Positions 1 to 10,268 of a stretch of DNA of 64,000 nt are shown piece after piece. A program made the position numbers and the translations under genes. The stretch is from CBDATY01 sp965200445 (GTDB taxonomy: Bacteria > Bacillota_I > Bacilli_A > Mycoplasmatales > Mycoplasmataceae), in the NCBI GenBank assembly GCA_965200445.1, contig OZ241341.1, positions 62,001 through 126,000 on the forward strand. Direction: 5' to 3'. The notes below the pieces were generated by a model. It was given only the letters and a program-made list of their open reading frames with translations. It was not told the origin of the DNA and ran no database searches. Positions within the stretch are counted from its first letter, which is position 1; the number at the start of each line of letters is the position of its first letter.

Positions 1-17
1 CACTGAACTACACGGGC
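1..17 (-). tRNA. 5' end of a tRNA gene, cut by the window edge
   Basis: On the minus strand, bases 17 to 1 read GCCCGTGTAGTTCAGTG. This looks like an acceptor strand, the two linking bases and the start of a D-arm, much like the 5' end of the tRNA-Gly at 52254-52327. The anticodon lies outside the window, so the identity is unknown. A plausible promoter lies just upstream at 43-70. Confidence 0.55.
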
Positions 18-42
18 CAGGAGTAAATCAATGCCGTTATTT

Positions 43-70
43 ATTATACCTTTGTTACTAATTAATGGAA
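43..70 (-). promoter_or_regulatory. Possible promoter of the truncated tRNA gene
   Basis: The minus strand has a perfect -10 box TATAAT (43-48), a 16-base spacer and a weak -35 TTCCAT (65-70). The spacing to the tRNA 5' end at base 17 is about 25 bases. Only the -10 is a strong match. Confidence 0.35.
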
Positions 71-350
71 ATACATGAGGCACAAACTATCCATTATCTA
101 GACTTTTTAAATTTCCCATTTTTAGATAGGTTCAATTTAGAGCGCAAAATATCCTTAAATCTAAATGGCATCAAATTTAATGTTCTGACAAACATTTAAT
201 AAACATGGTTTTTTTGGGGTCTAGCTGGCTTAAGATTATTGTTAAGACCAAGAGCACGTTTGTGATTTTCTTGGACAATAAAGTGGCAAGATTGAATAAA
301 AATTTATTTCTTAACCTACTTTTTTTAAGACAGCCATTGCAATATTTTTA
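71..350. other. Non-coding spacer, nothing recognised
   Basis: AT-rich sequence between the tRNA promoter and the 3' end of the lipoprotein gene at 351. No convincing reading frame, hairpin with a T-run, or repeat was seen. A plus-strand frame from 205 to 408 opens into the antisense of the lipoprotein gene and has a hydrophobic, low-complexity translation, so I do not call it a gene. Confidence 0.4.
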
Positions 351-1130
351 TTATGTTATATCTCCTTTGATAAAAATAATTGTGAATTTGTTATTGTATG
401 GATTTTGAGCTTCTAGATAAAGGTAGATACCATCTTTTAAGTAGGTTGCTAAAGAGGTGTTGCTATCATCTGGGATGAGGTTTTTATTCTGATCGTAGTC
501 AACATAATCGCCACCCAATTTACTTAAATCTTTTCAAACATCGCCTACTACCAAATCACCTGCTGCATTTACTGCATCATCTTCATAACTGTCGGACCCT
601 GAATCTCAAATATCTCATTTTCCGGTGTTATTGTTTGTAGTAATTTTAAAATTAGAATTTTGTTGTTGATTAGTTTCTGCCAAGGTGACATTTAACCCTT
701 TAAAGTCTTCCGCAGCACCCACATTAATGTCAGCCCTAACAAATACAGCAGCACCTGGTGTTAAAGTAGTGCCAAAGAGAGTGATTGTTTTTAGATCACC
801 ACTTGTTAAAGTCGGGTTTGCTTTTTGTAAAGAGTTTTTAATGGCGGTGATGGTATCTTTGTTGGTTGTGTCAGGGTTGGTGCCGGCAGGGACAGTGATA
901 TCAACTTCAGCGATTGCCTCTTTAATTCAAAATACTCTGGCAGGCAGCAAGTAATAGTTAGCAAAAATAGTTTTTTGTTTTTCTCCTCAAGTAGAAAAAT
1001 CCCAAGGATTAAAACCACCTTGATCAGTTTTTTTGTTATTATTTGCGTCATTTTCTCCACAGCTAACAACTGCGCTAGCGCTTGAGCCAGCGATACAGAT
1101 AGCTCCTAGTAGAGTTAAAATTTTTCTCAT
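351..1130 (-). CDS. Lipoprotein with one inserted Lipoprotein_17-type domain
   Basis: 259 aa with five in-frame UGA codons. The start is ATG at 1128-1130, 8 bases after AGAAGGA. The N-terminus is a lipoprotein signal peptide ending in SAVVSC (Cys 24), so the protein should be lipidated and face outward. A segment with STWGEKQKT follows. Residues about 75-160 form one Lipoprotein_17-type unit containing VPAGTNPDTTNKDTITAIKN and NPTLTSGDL. The rest is acidic and ends in LATYLKDGIYLYL and IFIKGDIT. The parts outside the repeat unit match the whole of the lipoprotein at 41614-42162, which lacks that unit. The family is the variable surface lipoproteins of Mollicutes. Ligand and function are unknown. 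Confidence 0.8.
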
Positions 1131-1265
1131 TCATCGTTCCTTCTATATATTTATATAAAGTTTTAATATCTAAAATTATATCCAATAATCAGTAGCCTTT
1201 ATACTTTGCTTTTATTTAATTTATGGGATGTATATATTTATGCCAGCTTAGCTCAGCAGTAATTA

Positions 1266-3104
1266 TTATTTACGGTTTTTATGAATTGATGGATTTTGCT
1301 CATCAAAGTGTAAAAAAGTATACAAATTAGCAGTCGTCGTTTTATTACCAACCACTTTTGCTAATTCCTCGTAGCTAGCTTTCTGCATAGATGCTAAGTC
1401 ATGAAAGGCAGCGTATAATTTGTGAATTGTCTTAGGACCTACCCCTACTACTTCTTCTAAAACATTGGATTGCAGCTGGCGCGATTGCAGGCGCTTAAAT
1501 TTATTAATTACAAATTTATGTACGGTATTTTGAACTTCTGTTAGCCAGTGAAATAAGGGACTATTTTTTGCTAAAAAGATGGGCTTACTATTGTTAGTTA
1601 ACAAATAATCAGTGCGGTGGTGGGCATCTTTAACTAAGCCTAGTAGAGGAATTTGTAAATTTAATGATTTTAATGCTTTTTTTGCGGCATTGATTTGAAT
1701 TTTGCCACCATCAATGATAATTAAGTCCGGCAGCGGTTTTTGCTGAGCTTGATAGTTTTGGTACTTTAAATACACAGACTTTTCAATGCTTAAAGCATCG
1801 TTTTGTTTAGGCAGTTCTATTCTAAACATACGATTATCTTGGGGGTGCAAAAAGCCTTTTTTGTACACCACACACCCGCCAACAATCACATCGTTTTGCC
1901 AAGTGCTAATGTCAAAGGCATGAATTTCATATAATTCATGGGGGATTTGCAAATGCTTTTGCAGGCTAACCAGCAAATTACTGACATTGTAATTAATAAA
2001 CCCATGATTAATGCCTTTTTCTTGGTCATAAAACAGCAAACAATTTTGATAGCACAATTGCAATAACTCTTGCTCTGTTTGTGATAGCGACGTTCTAATG
2101 GCTGTACCAGCCAAGTGGGAAGGTAAATCATTGATCATGCTAGCTGACACTACAATATTTGTGGGTGGAGGATTTTTACTATACCAGTGTTGCAAAGCTA
2201 AGGCTACCGCATTATCATCTTGCTCCACATCATAAAAAATTCTACTCACCTTATTTACCAAAACGCCCCCACGATAATTTAAAATCACTGTCACCAACAC
2301 ACGGTCGGCATAATAACGGTTAATAACATCAGCATCCGGCAAGTCAACTTTAGCCACATTTTGTGGCGACAAAGCATTGGTTAATTTATAAAGCAACTGT
2401 TTAATTTGCTCGGCCTTTTCAAATTGTAAATTGCTAGCTGCTTTTTGCATTTGCTTATTTAATGTCGTTTGCACAAATTGGCTTTGATTAGAAAAAAAAG
2501 CTTTTACTTTCGTAATTTGCTTACGATAAAATGCTGGTGGTACAGTTTGAAAACAAGCACCAGAACACTGGTTAATGTGATAATAAAAGCATGGCTTACC
2601 AGTGAATTTTTTACAACGTTGCAAAGGAATCAAGCTTTGTAAAATATTAAGAATCATTTTAGCGTGCATGCCATCCGGCAAGGGCCCATAAGCAAATAAA
2701 TATTGCGATGGTAATTTTCGCAAGTATAAATAGTGCGGATTGGGTTCTTTACTAATCACAATGTAGGGATAACGACGGTCATCTTTCAGTACAATGTTGT
2801 ACTTGGGGGCATAGCGTTTAATTAAATTATGTTCTAAAATTAAAGCCGATTTTTCGTTAGCAACAGCAATAAAATCAAAAAAAGCAACCTCTTGCACCAT
2901 GCGGGTGATCCGCAAATTATGACTTTTAGTAAAATAGCTATTCACTCTGCGCCGTAAATTCACTGCTTTACCAATGTAAATAATTTGGTACTTCGCATTA
3001 AAAAAGATGTAACATCCGGCGGTGGGAGGGATTTGAGAACGCTTAGCAATGGGTGTCTTGACAAGAGTAACATTGGCTGGCACAGGTGTTGTATTAGCTG
3101 CCAT
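1266..3104 (-). CDS. uvrC: Excinuclease ABC subunit C (UvrC)
   Basis: 612 aa. UvrC makes the 3' and 5' incisions of nucleotide excision repair after UvrA/UvrB locate the lesion. Visible domains: GIY-YIG nuclease at about 26-105 (GCYIFF, IIYIGKAVNLRRRVNSYF), a Cys-containing linker (CFYYHINQCSGAC), a UVR motif at about 205-245 (LQFEKAEQIKQLL), an RNase H-like nuclease core with DLIIIDGGKIQI, and a C-terminal helix-hairpin-helix (VLEEVVGVGPKTIHKLY). The length is normal for the family. All Trp codons are UGG. The start codon lies 11 bases inside the 3' end of the upstream ftsK gene, so the two are probably translationally coupled. Confidence 0.97.
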   Translation of the reverse strand: MAANTTPVPANVTLVKTPIAKRSQIPPTAGCYIFFNAKYQIIYIGKAVNLRRRVNSYFTKSHNLRITRMVQEVAFFDFIAVANEKSALILEHNLIKRYAPKYNIVLKDDRRYPYIVISKEPNPHYLYLRKLPSQYLFAYGPLPDGMHAKMILNILQSLIPLQRCKKFTGKPCFYYHINQCSGACFQTVPPAFYRKQITKVKAFFSNQSQFVQTTLNKQMQKAASNLQFEKAEQIKQLLYKLTNALSPQNVAKVDLPDADVINRYYADRVLVTVILNYRGGVLVNKVSRIFYDVEQDDNAVALALQHWYSKNPPPTNIVVSASMINDLPSHLAGTAIRTSLSQTEQELLQLCYQNCLLFYDQEKGINHGFINYNVSNLLVSLQKHLQIPHELYEIHAFDISTWQNDVIVGGCVVYKKGFLHPQDNRMFRIELPKQNDALSIEKSVYLKYQNYQAQQKPLPDLIIIDGGKIQINAAKKALKSLNLQIPLLGLVKDAHHRTDYLLTNNSKPIFLAKNSPLFHWLTEVQNTVHKFVINKFKRLQSRQLQSNVLEEVVGVGPKTIHKLYAAFHDLASMQKASYEELAKVVGNKTTTANLYTFLHFDEQNPSIHKNRK

Positions 3105-6087
3105 AAACTTCTCTTGGTTTAGATCCGTTTTGCGGTCCTATCACCCCTTCTTCTTCTAGGTCATCAATGATACGACTAGCCCGGTTGTAGCCAATTTTAA
3201 ATTTACGTTGTAACAGTGAAGTGCTAGCACGTTTATTGGCAATAATGTAAGCTTTGATATCTTCATACAAAATATCTTGCTCACTATCATCGTCTGTTTC
3301 TGCTGCTTCGGAAATACTGCTATCAAGATTAGCAAATAAGGGTGAATATTTAACGGTTTGTTCTTTTTTGGTGTATTTAATAATGCGCATGATTTCATCA
3401 AAATCGACATAAGCACCTTGGGCACGGTGGGGAATGTTTTGTTCAATGGTTTGATACAGCATGTCCCCTCGTCCTAAGAGTTTTTCAGCACCGGTAGCAT
3501 CTAAAATTGTGCGTGAATCAATCCCATTCGCCACTGAAAAGGCAATGCGCAGTGGGATGTTGGTTTTAATGACACCAGTAATAATGTTAGTGCTAGGTCT
3601 TTGGGTGGCAACCACCATGTGAATCCCTGCCGCTCGGGCCATTTGCGTAATTTGTTGGATTGAGCTTTCCACTTCTCGCCCTAGGACATTCATTAAATCA
3701 GCTAATTCATCAATAATAATCACAATATAAGGCAAACGCTTTTGACTAGGCACGCTTCTGTTAAATTCAGCAAGTGATCGTTTGTTAGCCTGCGCAAAGA
3801 TACTATAGCGATCGTGCATAATCCCCACTACTCGCTGTAGCGCTTCATGCGCTTCAGTGGCTTTCGAAATAACTGGTGCTAATAGGTGGGGCAAACCGTT
3901 ATAGACATTTAACTCTACTCGCTTAGGATCAATCAATAATAGTTTCACTTGGTCTGGCTTAGTACGCATAATTAACGAAATCAGAATGGAATTAATGCAC
4001 ACTGATTTTCCGCTACCTGTTGAGCCAGCAATCAGCATATGGGGTGCTTTATCTAGTTCAACAAAAATATTATCATCATTAACACCCTTCCCTAGTGCCA
4101 CCAACAGAGGTGATCGGCTTAATTCACTAGGAACATTATTTAGCAATTCAGAAATTCCCACCACCGAACGTTTCTTGTTGGGGATTTCAAAACCAATCGA
4201 TGACTTACCAGGCATAGGGTATTCAATGCGCAGCATTTTGGTGGCTAGTGCCAACTTAAGGTCTTTTTCGAGTTCCAACACTGATTTAACTTTAACCCCG
4301 GGCATAATCTTAATTTCAAACTTAGTCACAGCAGGCCCAATGTGGTAGCCAGCTACAGTTGCTTTAACACTAAATAAATCAAAGTTATTGCAAATAACAT
4401 TAGCTTTTTGGTCAGCGTGTTCTCTGTTAATTTCCCGATCTTGTGCTTTTTCATGGTATGACTTTAATAGATTTAAAGCTGGTAATAAATACACGGCTTT
4501 TTCATAGGATTCCATGGTTACATTATTAGTTTCTAGAGCATTTTCCAAACCAGCTTCCTCGCCAGCAGAATCAGCTACAGTTTTGATTGAGCTTGATTCA
4601 GAAGCTTTATCAGCAGGCGCTTTGCGGAGTTGATTCAAAAAATCAAATTTGCTAGCTTGATTTTTAAGATAATCTTCGATGTTAGGAGCCATTGCTTTTG
4701 GTTTTTGAGGCTCTACTTTAGTATCTTCATCCCCTGTATGTTCAACAGTATCATTAACATCAGCATTAAGCGACAATTCTTCATGCTTGTTAGTTATGCT
4801 CACATCGTCTGCAGGCACTTCTGGAGCATCCTCAGCAATTTCTTGGGTCACACTGGTGGTATTTTCGGGCTCTGAATCTTCAATTTGGGCCTGACTTTCC
4901 ACGGTTTTTAAATGAGCAGCAAACGGAGTAATTTTGGAATTGCTTAAAATGCGGGCTCGAGCTTTCGACATGGCTTCAGGATCTATTTGCTTTTGACGTT
5001 TTTTATAACTTTCAGGAATAATGTATTCTTGTTGATTATCAATATTAACTGGCTTTGGCACTGGCTTTCCAGAACTACTATGATATTCATCTGCTAAATC
5101 TTGAATCGAATGATCATCTGACTGTGCCTCTGCAGTTACAGGAGGGTTAGCATTGACTGGTACAGCAGTAGGAATATCTGCTTCCGGAGTAACAAAAGTG
5201 TTATTGGTAGTATCGGGCTCTTCTGTTAAGGGGGTTGGATTGACTGGAGCAGAGTTAATTATCGGCGGAGGACTGGGGTCATCCATCAGAATGCCGGGCT
5301 TATCATAGTTGAGATTAACCTGCTTCATAGCAAATTCTTCACTATCTGGTTTATTAATTTGCCGTTTTTGCACATAGGTTGGAAATTGTCGTACCTTACC
5401 GCTGGGGGTCACCCTAATAATTTGAAGGCGCGACCATAAACCTTTACTCATAAAAATGCCCAGCACATGTCCGGTAATTAGCCAACTAATCATCAAGACA
5501 AAAGCAATTGTAGCTAAAATAAAGGGCGCAAAGATAGTGAGATAGGAAAAAACAGCACAAATAAATTCCCCAAAAATACCCCCACTGCTGCTAACAGCAA
5601 ACCACTCCCCATTAAATTGGAAAAAACTTAAATTGGATAGATATTGGGCGCCAAAAATAGAATTGTTATACCAACTATTAATGAAGTGCCGCATGACAAT
5701 AACAAAAATTTGGGGCGAAAACACTTTAATCGTGCGATCAGTTTTATTCACATAATCATAAATCAACAAAACATTGCTAATAAAAGTCGTAATAATAATA
5801 AAACTACAGCCAATAATGAGCAATACTTTGGGATTAGTATGAATGCGTAATTTAGCAAACCCTAATCCACAAATTACAATTAATAAAGCATAGATGGCAT
5901 ATTTAAACAAACCAAACAGGAAAGTGAAAATCACATCATCTAAAAACTGACCCACCAAAGTTAGGCGCCCAGCACTCAAAATGGTTAGTAGTAATACGCT
6001 CGTGAATAAAACTAGCCAGCCAATCGAATCAGACCGATGAATTTGCTTATAACCAATAAAGATGACATTTGATTTATTTATTTTCAT
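3094..6087 (-). CDS. ftsK: FtsK/SpoIIIE DNA translocase
   Basis: 997 aa from the ATG at 6085-6087. A TTG six bases further up, 13 bases after an AGGAGG, is an alternative start. This is the septal DNA pump that clears chromosome ends during division. The first 220 residues carry about four to five membrane helices. A long acidic, Pro/Thr-rich linker runs from about 260 to 560. The motor has Walker A GSTGSGKS near residue 688, DPKRVEL near 722 and IDELADLM near 796. The last 65 residues form the winged-helix gamma domain (SLLQRKFKIGYNRASRIIDD), which reads orienting DNA sites. All Trp codons are UGG. It overlaps uvrC by 11 bases. Confidence 0.95.
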   Translation of the reverse strand: MKINKSNVIFIGYKQIHRSDSIGWLVLFTSVLLLTILSAGRLTLVGQFLDDVIFTFLFGLFKYAIYALLIVICGLGFAKLRIHTNPKVLLIIGCSFIIITTFISNVLLIYDYVNKTDRTIKVFSPQIFVIVMRHFINSWYNNSIFGAQYLSNLSFFQFNGEWFAVSSSGGIFGEFICAVFSYLTIFAPFILATIAFVLMISWLITGHVLGIFMSKGLWSRLQIIRVTPSGKVRQFPTYVQKRQINKPDSEEFAMKQVNLNYDKPGILMDDPSPPPIINSAPVNPTPLTEEPDTTNNTFVTPEADIPTAVPVNANPPVTAEAQSDDHSIQDLADEYHSSSGKPVPKPVNIDNQQEYIIPESYKKRQKQIDPEAMSKARARILSNSKITPFAAHLKTVESQAQIEDSEPENTTSVTQEIAEDAPEVPADDVSITNKHEELSLNADVNDTVEHTGDEDTKVEPQKPKAMAPNIEDYLKNQASKFDFLNQLRKAPADKASESSSIKTVADSAGEEAGLENALETNNVTMESYEKAVYLLPALNLLKSYHEKAQDREINREHADQKANVICNNFDLFSVKATVAGYHIGPAVTKFEIKIMPGVKVKSVLELEKDLKLALATKMLRIEYPMPGKSSIGFEIPNKKRSVVGISELLNNVPSELSRSPLLVALGKGVNDDNIFVELDKAPHMLIAGSTGSGKSVCINSILISLIMRTKPDQVKLLLIDPKRVELNVYNGLPHLLAPVISKATEAHEALQRVVGIMHDRYSIFAQANKRSLAEFNRSVPSQKRLPYIVIIIDELADLMNVLGREVESSIQQITQMARAAGIHMVVATQRPSTNIITGVIKTNIPLRIAFSVANGIDSRTILDATGAEKLLGRGDMLYQTIEQNIPHRAQGAYVDFDEIMRIIKYTKKEQTVKYSPLFANLDSSISEAAETDDDSEQDILYEDIKAYIIANKRASTSLLQRKFKIGYNRASRIIDDLEEEGVIGPQNGSKPREVYGS

Positions 6088-6182
6088 GCTCAACTAACGC
6101 CTGATGCCTCCTATCAATAAATAAATTATAATTAAAAAAGGATTAAATAATACTTTGTAATTTGCAATTTTAACGGATGCAG

Positions 6183-7856
6183 TTAAATTTCTTGGATAAC
6201 CACTAGAACAATGGGGCGTTTTTTGGTTTTTTGAAATAGTGATTTGCTGATAATGCTCGTCATTTCCCGACGCATTTCTTTTAAATCATAAATTTCCCGA
6301 TTGACAAATTTGGTGCGGTATTTTTCAATGATGGTTTGGATATAATCCCGAATTTGGTCTAAGAAATCAAAATTTTCTTTATCCATAAAAACAATGCCCC
6401 GCATTTGCGCATCAATTTGCGAGATTTGTTTTTTGGTCTTTTTATTGATCACTACTCCAATGACTACTGTCCCGTCACTAGATAGTTGCTGACGTTCTCT
6501 TAGCACTACTCATTCAACATCATTAGTACCAGCAGTTTCCGCATATATTTTATCGACTTTGATTTTGGTGCGCTTATTCATAAGCATCCCGTTTTTTCAC
6601 AGCAAATTTTGGCCATTATCAGTAATAATGATTTTATTTGCCAAGACACCAGCTTCAATGCAGGCTTCGGCAGCTTTTTTAAAATCCTTGTAAAGCCCTT
6701 GGATCGTAAGCACATATTGTGGTTTAAACACGCCACACATCATTTTAATGTCCTGATAGTGAGGAACCATTTTACTAATAATCGCACTTGACAAGGCCAC
6801 CACCTTAGCTTGAGTACGAGCTAAATCATCTAATACTTGAGCATGGTGTAGCTCTTCCCCTTTCGTGGGCGGGCTGGTGAGAATAACTGTATCGGTATAG
6901 GTTAATTCAAGATCAGGATTTAATCCAGTAGCAATCCGTGTCAGAAGGGCATAGAGTAGTTCCAAATCACCTGAAACTAAAATGTATTTGCTATTGGCTT
7001 CCTCTTGCAAAGTAGTAAAGTTGATATTAGCAAAATGGCCTTTGCGACGTTGTAAGTAACGTAATGTATCTAGTAAAATCGATCCTAAAACAGCCACTGT
7101 AATGACTTTATGCGGATCATTTTTAGAAATAATGGCCAAAAATTCTTGAATCTTAAAAATGTCTTCTTCAAAACAGGTAAATACAATGCGCCCTGTAGCC
7201 TCTTGGCAGTAACTGTCAATATGATCAGAAATCAAGTAACGGGGGGCAGCATATCCTCTTTCCCCTGCGGCTGAAGAATTAAGCAATAATAATAACGTTT
7301 TTTGCCTACTAGCTATTTTGGATAAATGGGCCATACTCATCACATAGTCAGGTTTTAAAGTCTGATCAAACACAAAAGAGCCTGAATAAATAATTGTGCC
7401 ATTAGGGGTGTGAATAGCAAACCCCAAAGACTGCGGTACAAATGACGTTGTTTGAAAGGCTTCAATTTTAATGTTACCAAAGCTAATAATTTGACGGGGT
7501 TTAATAATGTTGAGGTTTAGGTTATGAACACGGAAATTAAGCGCTTTAGTCTTAATTTTAAGAACGTGCAGAATGAAATCACTTGAGTAAACTTTAATGT
7601 TCAGTTTTCGCAGTAAATAGGGAACTGCCCCAGCGGATTCCGCCACAATGTTGGACAAAAATAGCCCTTTAATCCGGGATTTATTTTTGATTAAATATTG
7701 AAAACTGGGAATAACCGTATCAACCCCTAGAGCATTACGCTCTGGCTTAGCGTTCCCAGCATCAAACAAAAAAATGCTTTCATCAATTTCAAGGCAATAT
7801 AGATTTTTGCCTTTTTCGTCTAACCCACCTAACGCAAAGAAGTGGATATTTGCCAT
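6183..7856 (-). CDS. RNase J paralogue, predicted catalytically inactive
   Basis: 557 aa with two UGA Trp codons (near residues 420 and 450). Length and fold match RNase J over the metallo-beta-lactamase, beta-CASP and C-terminal domains: GGLDEKGKNLY at the start, LGVDTVIPSFQYL, VPYLLRKLNIKVY. The zinc motif is gone. Where RNase J has HxHxDH (THGHEDH), residues 68-74 read SNIVAES. The later His and Asp ligands (THSIPDS, GDFKFD) are replaced by SFVPQS and GSFVFD, and the C-terminal VHGE by IQGL. RNase J2 of Bacillus is a low-activity partner of J1 (established), so a structural or RNA-binding partner of a normal RNase J elsewhere is my inference. Confidence 0.9.
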
Positions 7857-8013
7857 AATATTATTTCTATTAATTTATGTTGTCTTATATCAATATGTAT
7901 ATGCTAAAGCGTCATTAAAAACAAAAAATAGCTTTAATTAAACTTTATTATTGGTACTATTATATACAAAAGTAGTTAAATAAAAATATACTATTGTCCA
8001 TAATTAGAGTTTG

Positions 8014-8340
8014 ATGATATTTTTTAAAAACAGCAAAATTGCTTTAAGTGCCGAAGAATTCCACAAAATCAAAGGCAAGGCCATGATTATTGATGTCCGA
8101 ACTAATCAAGAGTTTGCTATTTTGCCTAAAATCAAAGAGGCGCATAACATTTATGTGAACGATCTGCTTGCTGACCCTACTCGCTATTTAGCAGACCGCA
8201 ACCAATTAATCGTTACTTATTGTAACGCTGGTAACCGTAGTAGTTACGCCGCGACCGAACTGCGCGCCCAGGGGTACCAAAATACTTTTTATCTCGGGCA
8301 AGGTGTGTACGGCTACCAGAGATGAAATAAACATCAATAG
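8014..8340 (+). CDS. Single-domain rhodanese-like protein
   Basis: 108 aa. It reads through one UGA (Trp) near its end to give the typical rhodanese tail YGYQRW. The active-site loop is YCNAGNRS with Cys 70, and the CH2A-like IIDVRTNQEF lies near residue 27. Such proteins carry persulfide sulfur on the active-site Cys. The protein is cytoplasmic, with no signal peptide. A TTG directly before the ATG is an alternative start, and no strong ribosome binding site is seen. It is transcribed alone and stops at the hairpin at 8391-8422. The sulfur donor could be SufS encoded in this window, but that is inference. Confidence 0.85.
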
Positions 8341-8390
8341 CATTTCAAAAAAGTTGATGTATCCCAGATAAATTGTTACAAACCTAAATA

Positions 8391-8422
8391 AAAAAATTAG
8401 AAGATTGCTCTTCTAATTTTTT
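8391..8422. terminator. Bidirectional intrinsic terminator
   Basis: A 14-bp perfect stem (AAAAAATTAGAAGA / TCTTCTAATTTTTT) with a 4-base loop lies between the converging rhodanese gene and the secreted-protein gene ending at 8449. It has A-runs and T-runs at both ends, so it can act on both strands. Confidence 0.8.
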
Positions 8423-8448
8423 AAATCAGCATAGCTAGAATTTAATGC

Positions 8449-10083
8449 TTATAAATAAACAACATCACTAACTTCAGCTATTCCACCAGTTTTGGCAAAA
8501 GCACTACCATAAGTCATATAGTATGAATAGTATGTTAAGCCGTTTTGGGTTTTAAATGGCACTGCAAAGATACCATTAACATCATTTTGTTGCAGTCCTG
8601 AGGCAATCCCTGCTGTTAAGTGGTTATTAACAGGTGAGGATAGACCACCAGAAAATTTGTAAACGCCATTAGATGTGGTAATTCACGTCAATGAAGCACC
8701 TTTTTGAGTTTTAAAGTAATTAAAACTAGTAATTTGGGCATTACCCATACCTAATTTTTGGGTAGAGAAGAATTTTAGTTTACTTTGATCTAGAGCCTTA
8801 ACGGCAGCTCCTTGTTCAAAAATAGACCCATCATAGGTATAAACACCATTATTAACAGCAAACATTGCCAATGTGGTATTGAAGTACAAAATAGTACCAA
8901 CATCAGTTTGTGTTCCACCTAGTGCTGAATAGTAATTAACATTCAGCAGGTTGTATCCGTTTGCCTTAGAGTATTTTAGTGCTCCTCCGTAAATAGACCC
9001 GGTTGTTGTCCCAAATACCACAGGTAAAGTTCAACTTCCATCAGGATTAACGACTAATTTACCTTGGGTGATGGTAGCAATTGACATAGTAGGACGGCCA
9101 CCGAATGCTACCTTAGTAGCAGCATTGAAGCCAGCTTGGGTAAACACACCACCAGCACTACGACCAACAATGTACAAATACCCTTGGCCAGTAACTAGTA
9201 GCAATGAAGTAGAAGCATCATCATTACCGATTTGATAAATTTTATTGATGTAATCCCCAGGTTGTAATGACTTCACTGTAAAGTTAGTAATCGCTTTCGT
9301 GAAGTCTACGCCTTTGGGGCCAGTTCCGAATACCGAAATCCCTTTGTTATTACTAATAAATTGGGTTTTCACTCCTTTTTGCACAACACGAGTTTGTCCA
9401 TAAAATTGCGTTCCAATTGTGTTAGCAATAGCCTTGCTAGTCACTCCATTTACAGTAGCAACTGTTTTAGAGTAACTAGTTAACAGGTTTTTACCAATCG
9501 CTGGTCCCACAAAAGTGGTTTTATCAGTTTTTAGAACTGCGGTGGTAGTAATAGCACTGTTAGAATTCGGACCAAAGTAAGCTGGTCCAAACACTATTTC
9601 ACTGTTCATGTGCAAAACTTGCCCTGTAAAACTAAAGGTATTTTTATCATTGGATGTAAATGACACTTTAATATTATTAAACACAGCCGGATTGTATCAG
9701 GCTGGGGCATCCTTAATAGTAGCCTTGGCATAATTAATAGCTGGGTCAATAAGGCGCGTAGCCATATTAAATGTTTGCCCTTTACGTAGGTAAGCAATTT
9801 GGTTATTTACCCGTGTATTGTATTCATACTTCAAGGCAGTTTCTAATTGGTTTAAGTAAAATTGATTGCGGTTATTAACCACAGGTCCAATATTAGATTC
9901 TGATACCTTAGCTAGAGATAGGTTTCTTCCCTGACCATTAATAGCTGTATCATGAATAGATCCATTACGCACAACTGTTTGTTGGGTAGTAGCGGTTGCT
10001 GTTGCTAGCAACCCACCAACAGTGGCAGATCCAGCCAATAGGGTTCCAGATGAGGCTAATATTAGTAATTTTTGTATAGCCAT
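8449..10083 (-). CDS. Secreted or membrane-anchored surface protein, function unknown
   Basis: 544 aa with three UGA Trp codons. The start ATG at 10081-10083 follows AAAGGA. The N-terminus (LLILASSGTLLAGSATVGG) is a signal peptide or anchor helix without a lipobox Cys, unlike most surface proteins in this window. The body is rich in Asn, Thr, Gly and aromatic residues and has recurring short stretches such as GVYTYDGS, GVYKFSGG and GYLYIVGR, which suggest beta strands of a propeller-like fold. I do not recognise a family. It is monocistronic between the terminator at 8391 and nadK. Confidence 0.7.
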
Positions 10084-10197
10084 ATGTGTGATTTCCTTTA
10101 TGAATGTATTTCTAATTGTTAATATAAAGCATTATATGGTTTTACTAGAAAAAGTCAAATGGCCATGGTGAATATAGTACTCAAACACAGCAAAATG

Positions 10198-10212
10198 CTG
10201 ATGCAGCATCAG
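10198..10212 (-). terminator. Weak terminator-like palindrome after nadK
   Basis: CTGATGC-A-GCATCAG lies 57 bases downstream of the nadK stop codon. On the minus strand it is followed by CATTTTGC, a short T-run. The loop would be very small, so termination here is only possible. Confidence 0.3.
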
Positions 10213-10268
10213 TAGTTTTTAGCAATATTCAAAAAAACTGGTAGGAAGACGTTTAAGAGTACTTCTGA

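Noticed and set aside
205..408. 67-codon plus-strand frame
   Set aside because: It overlaps the lipoprotein gene antisense, has a low-complexity hydrophobic translation and no ribosome binding site.
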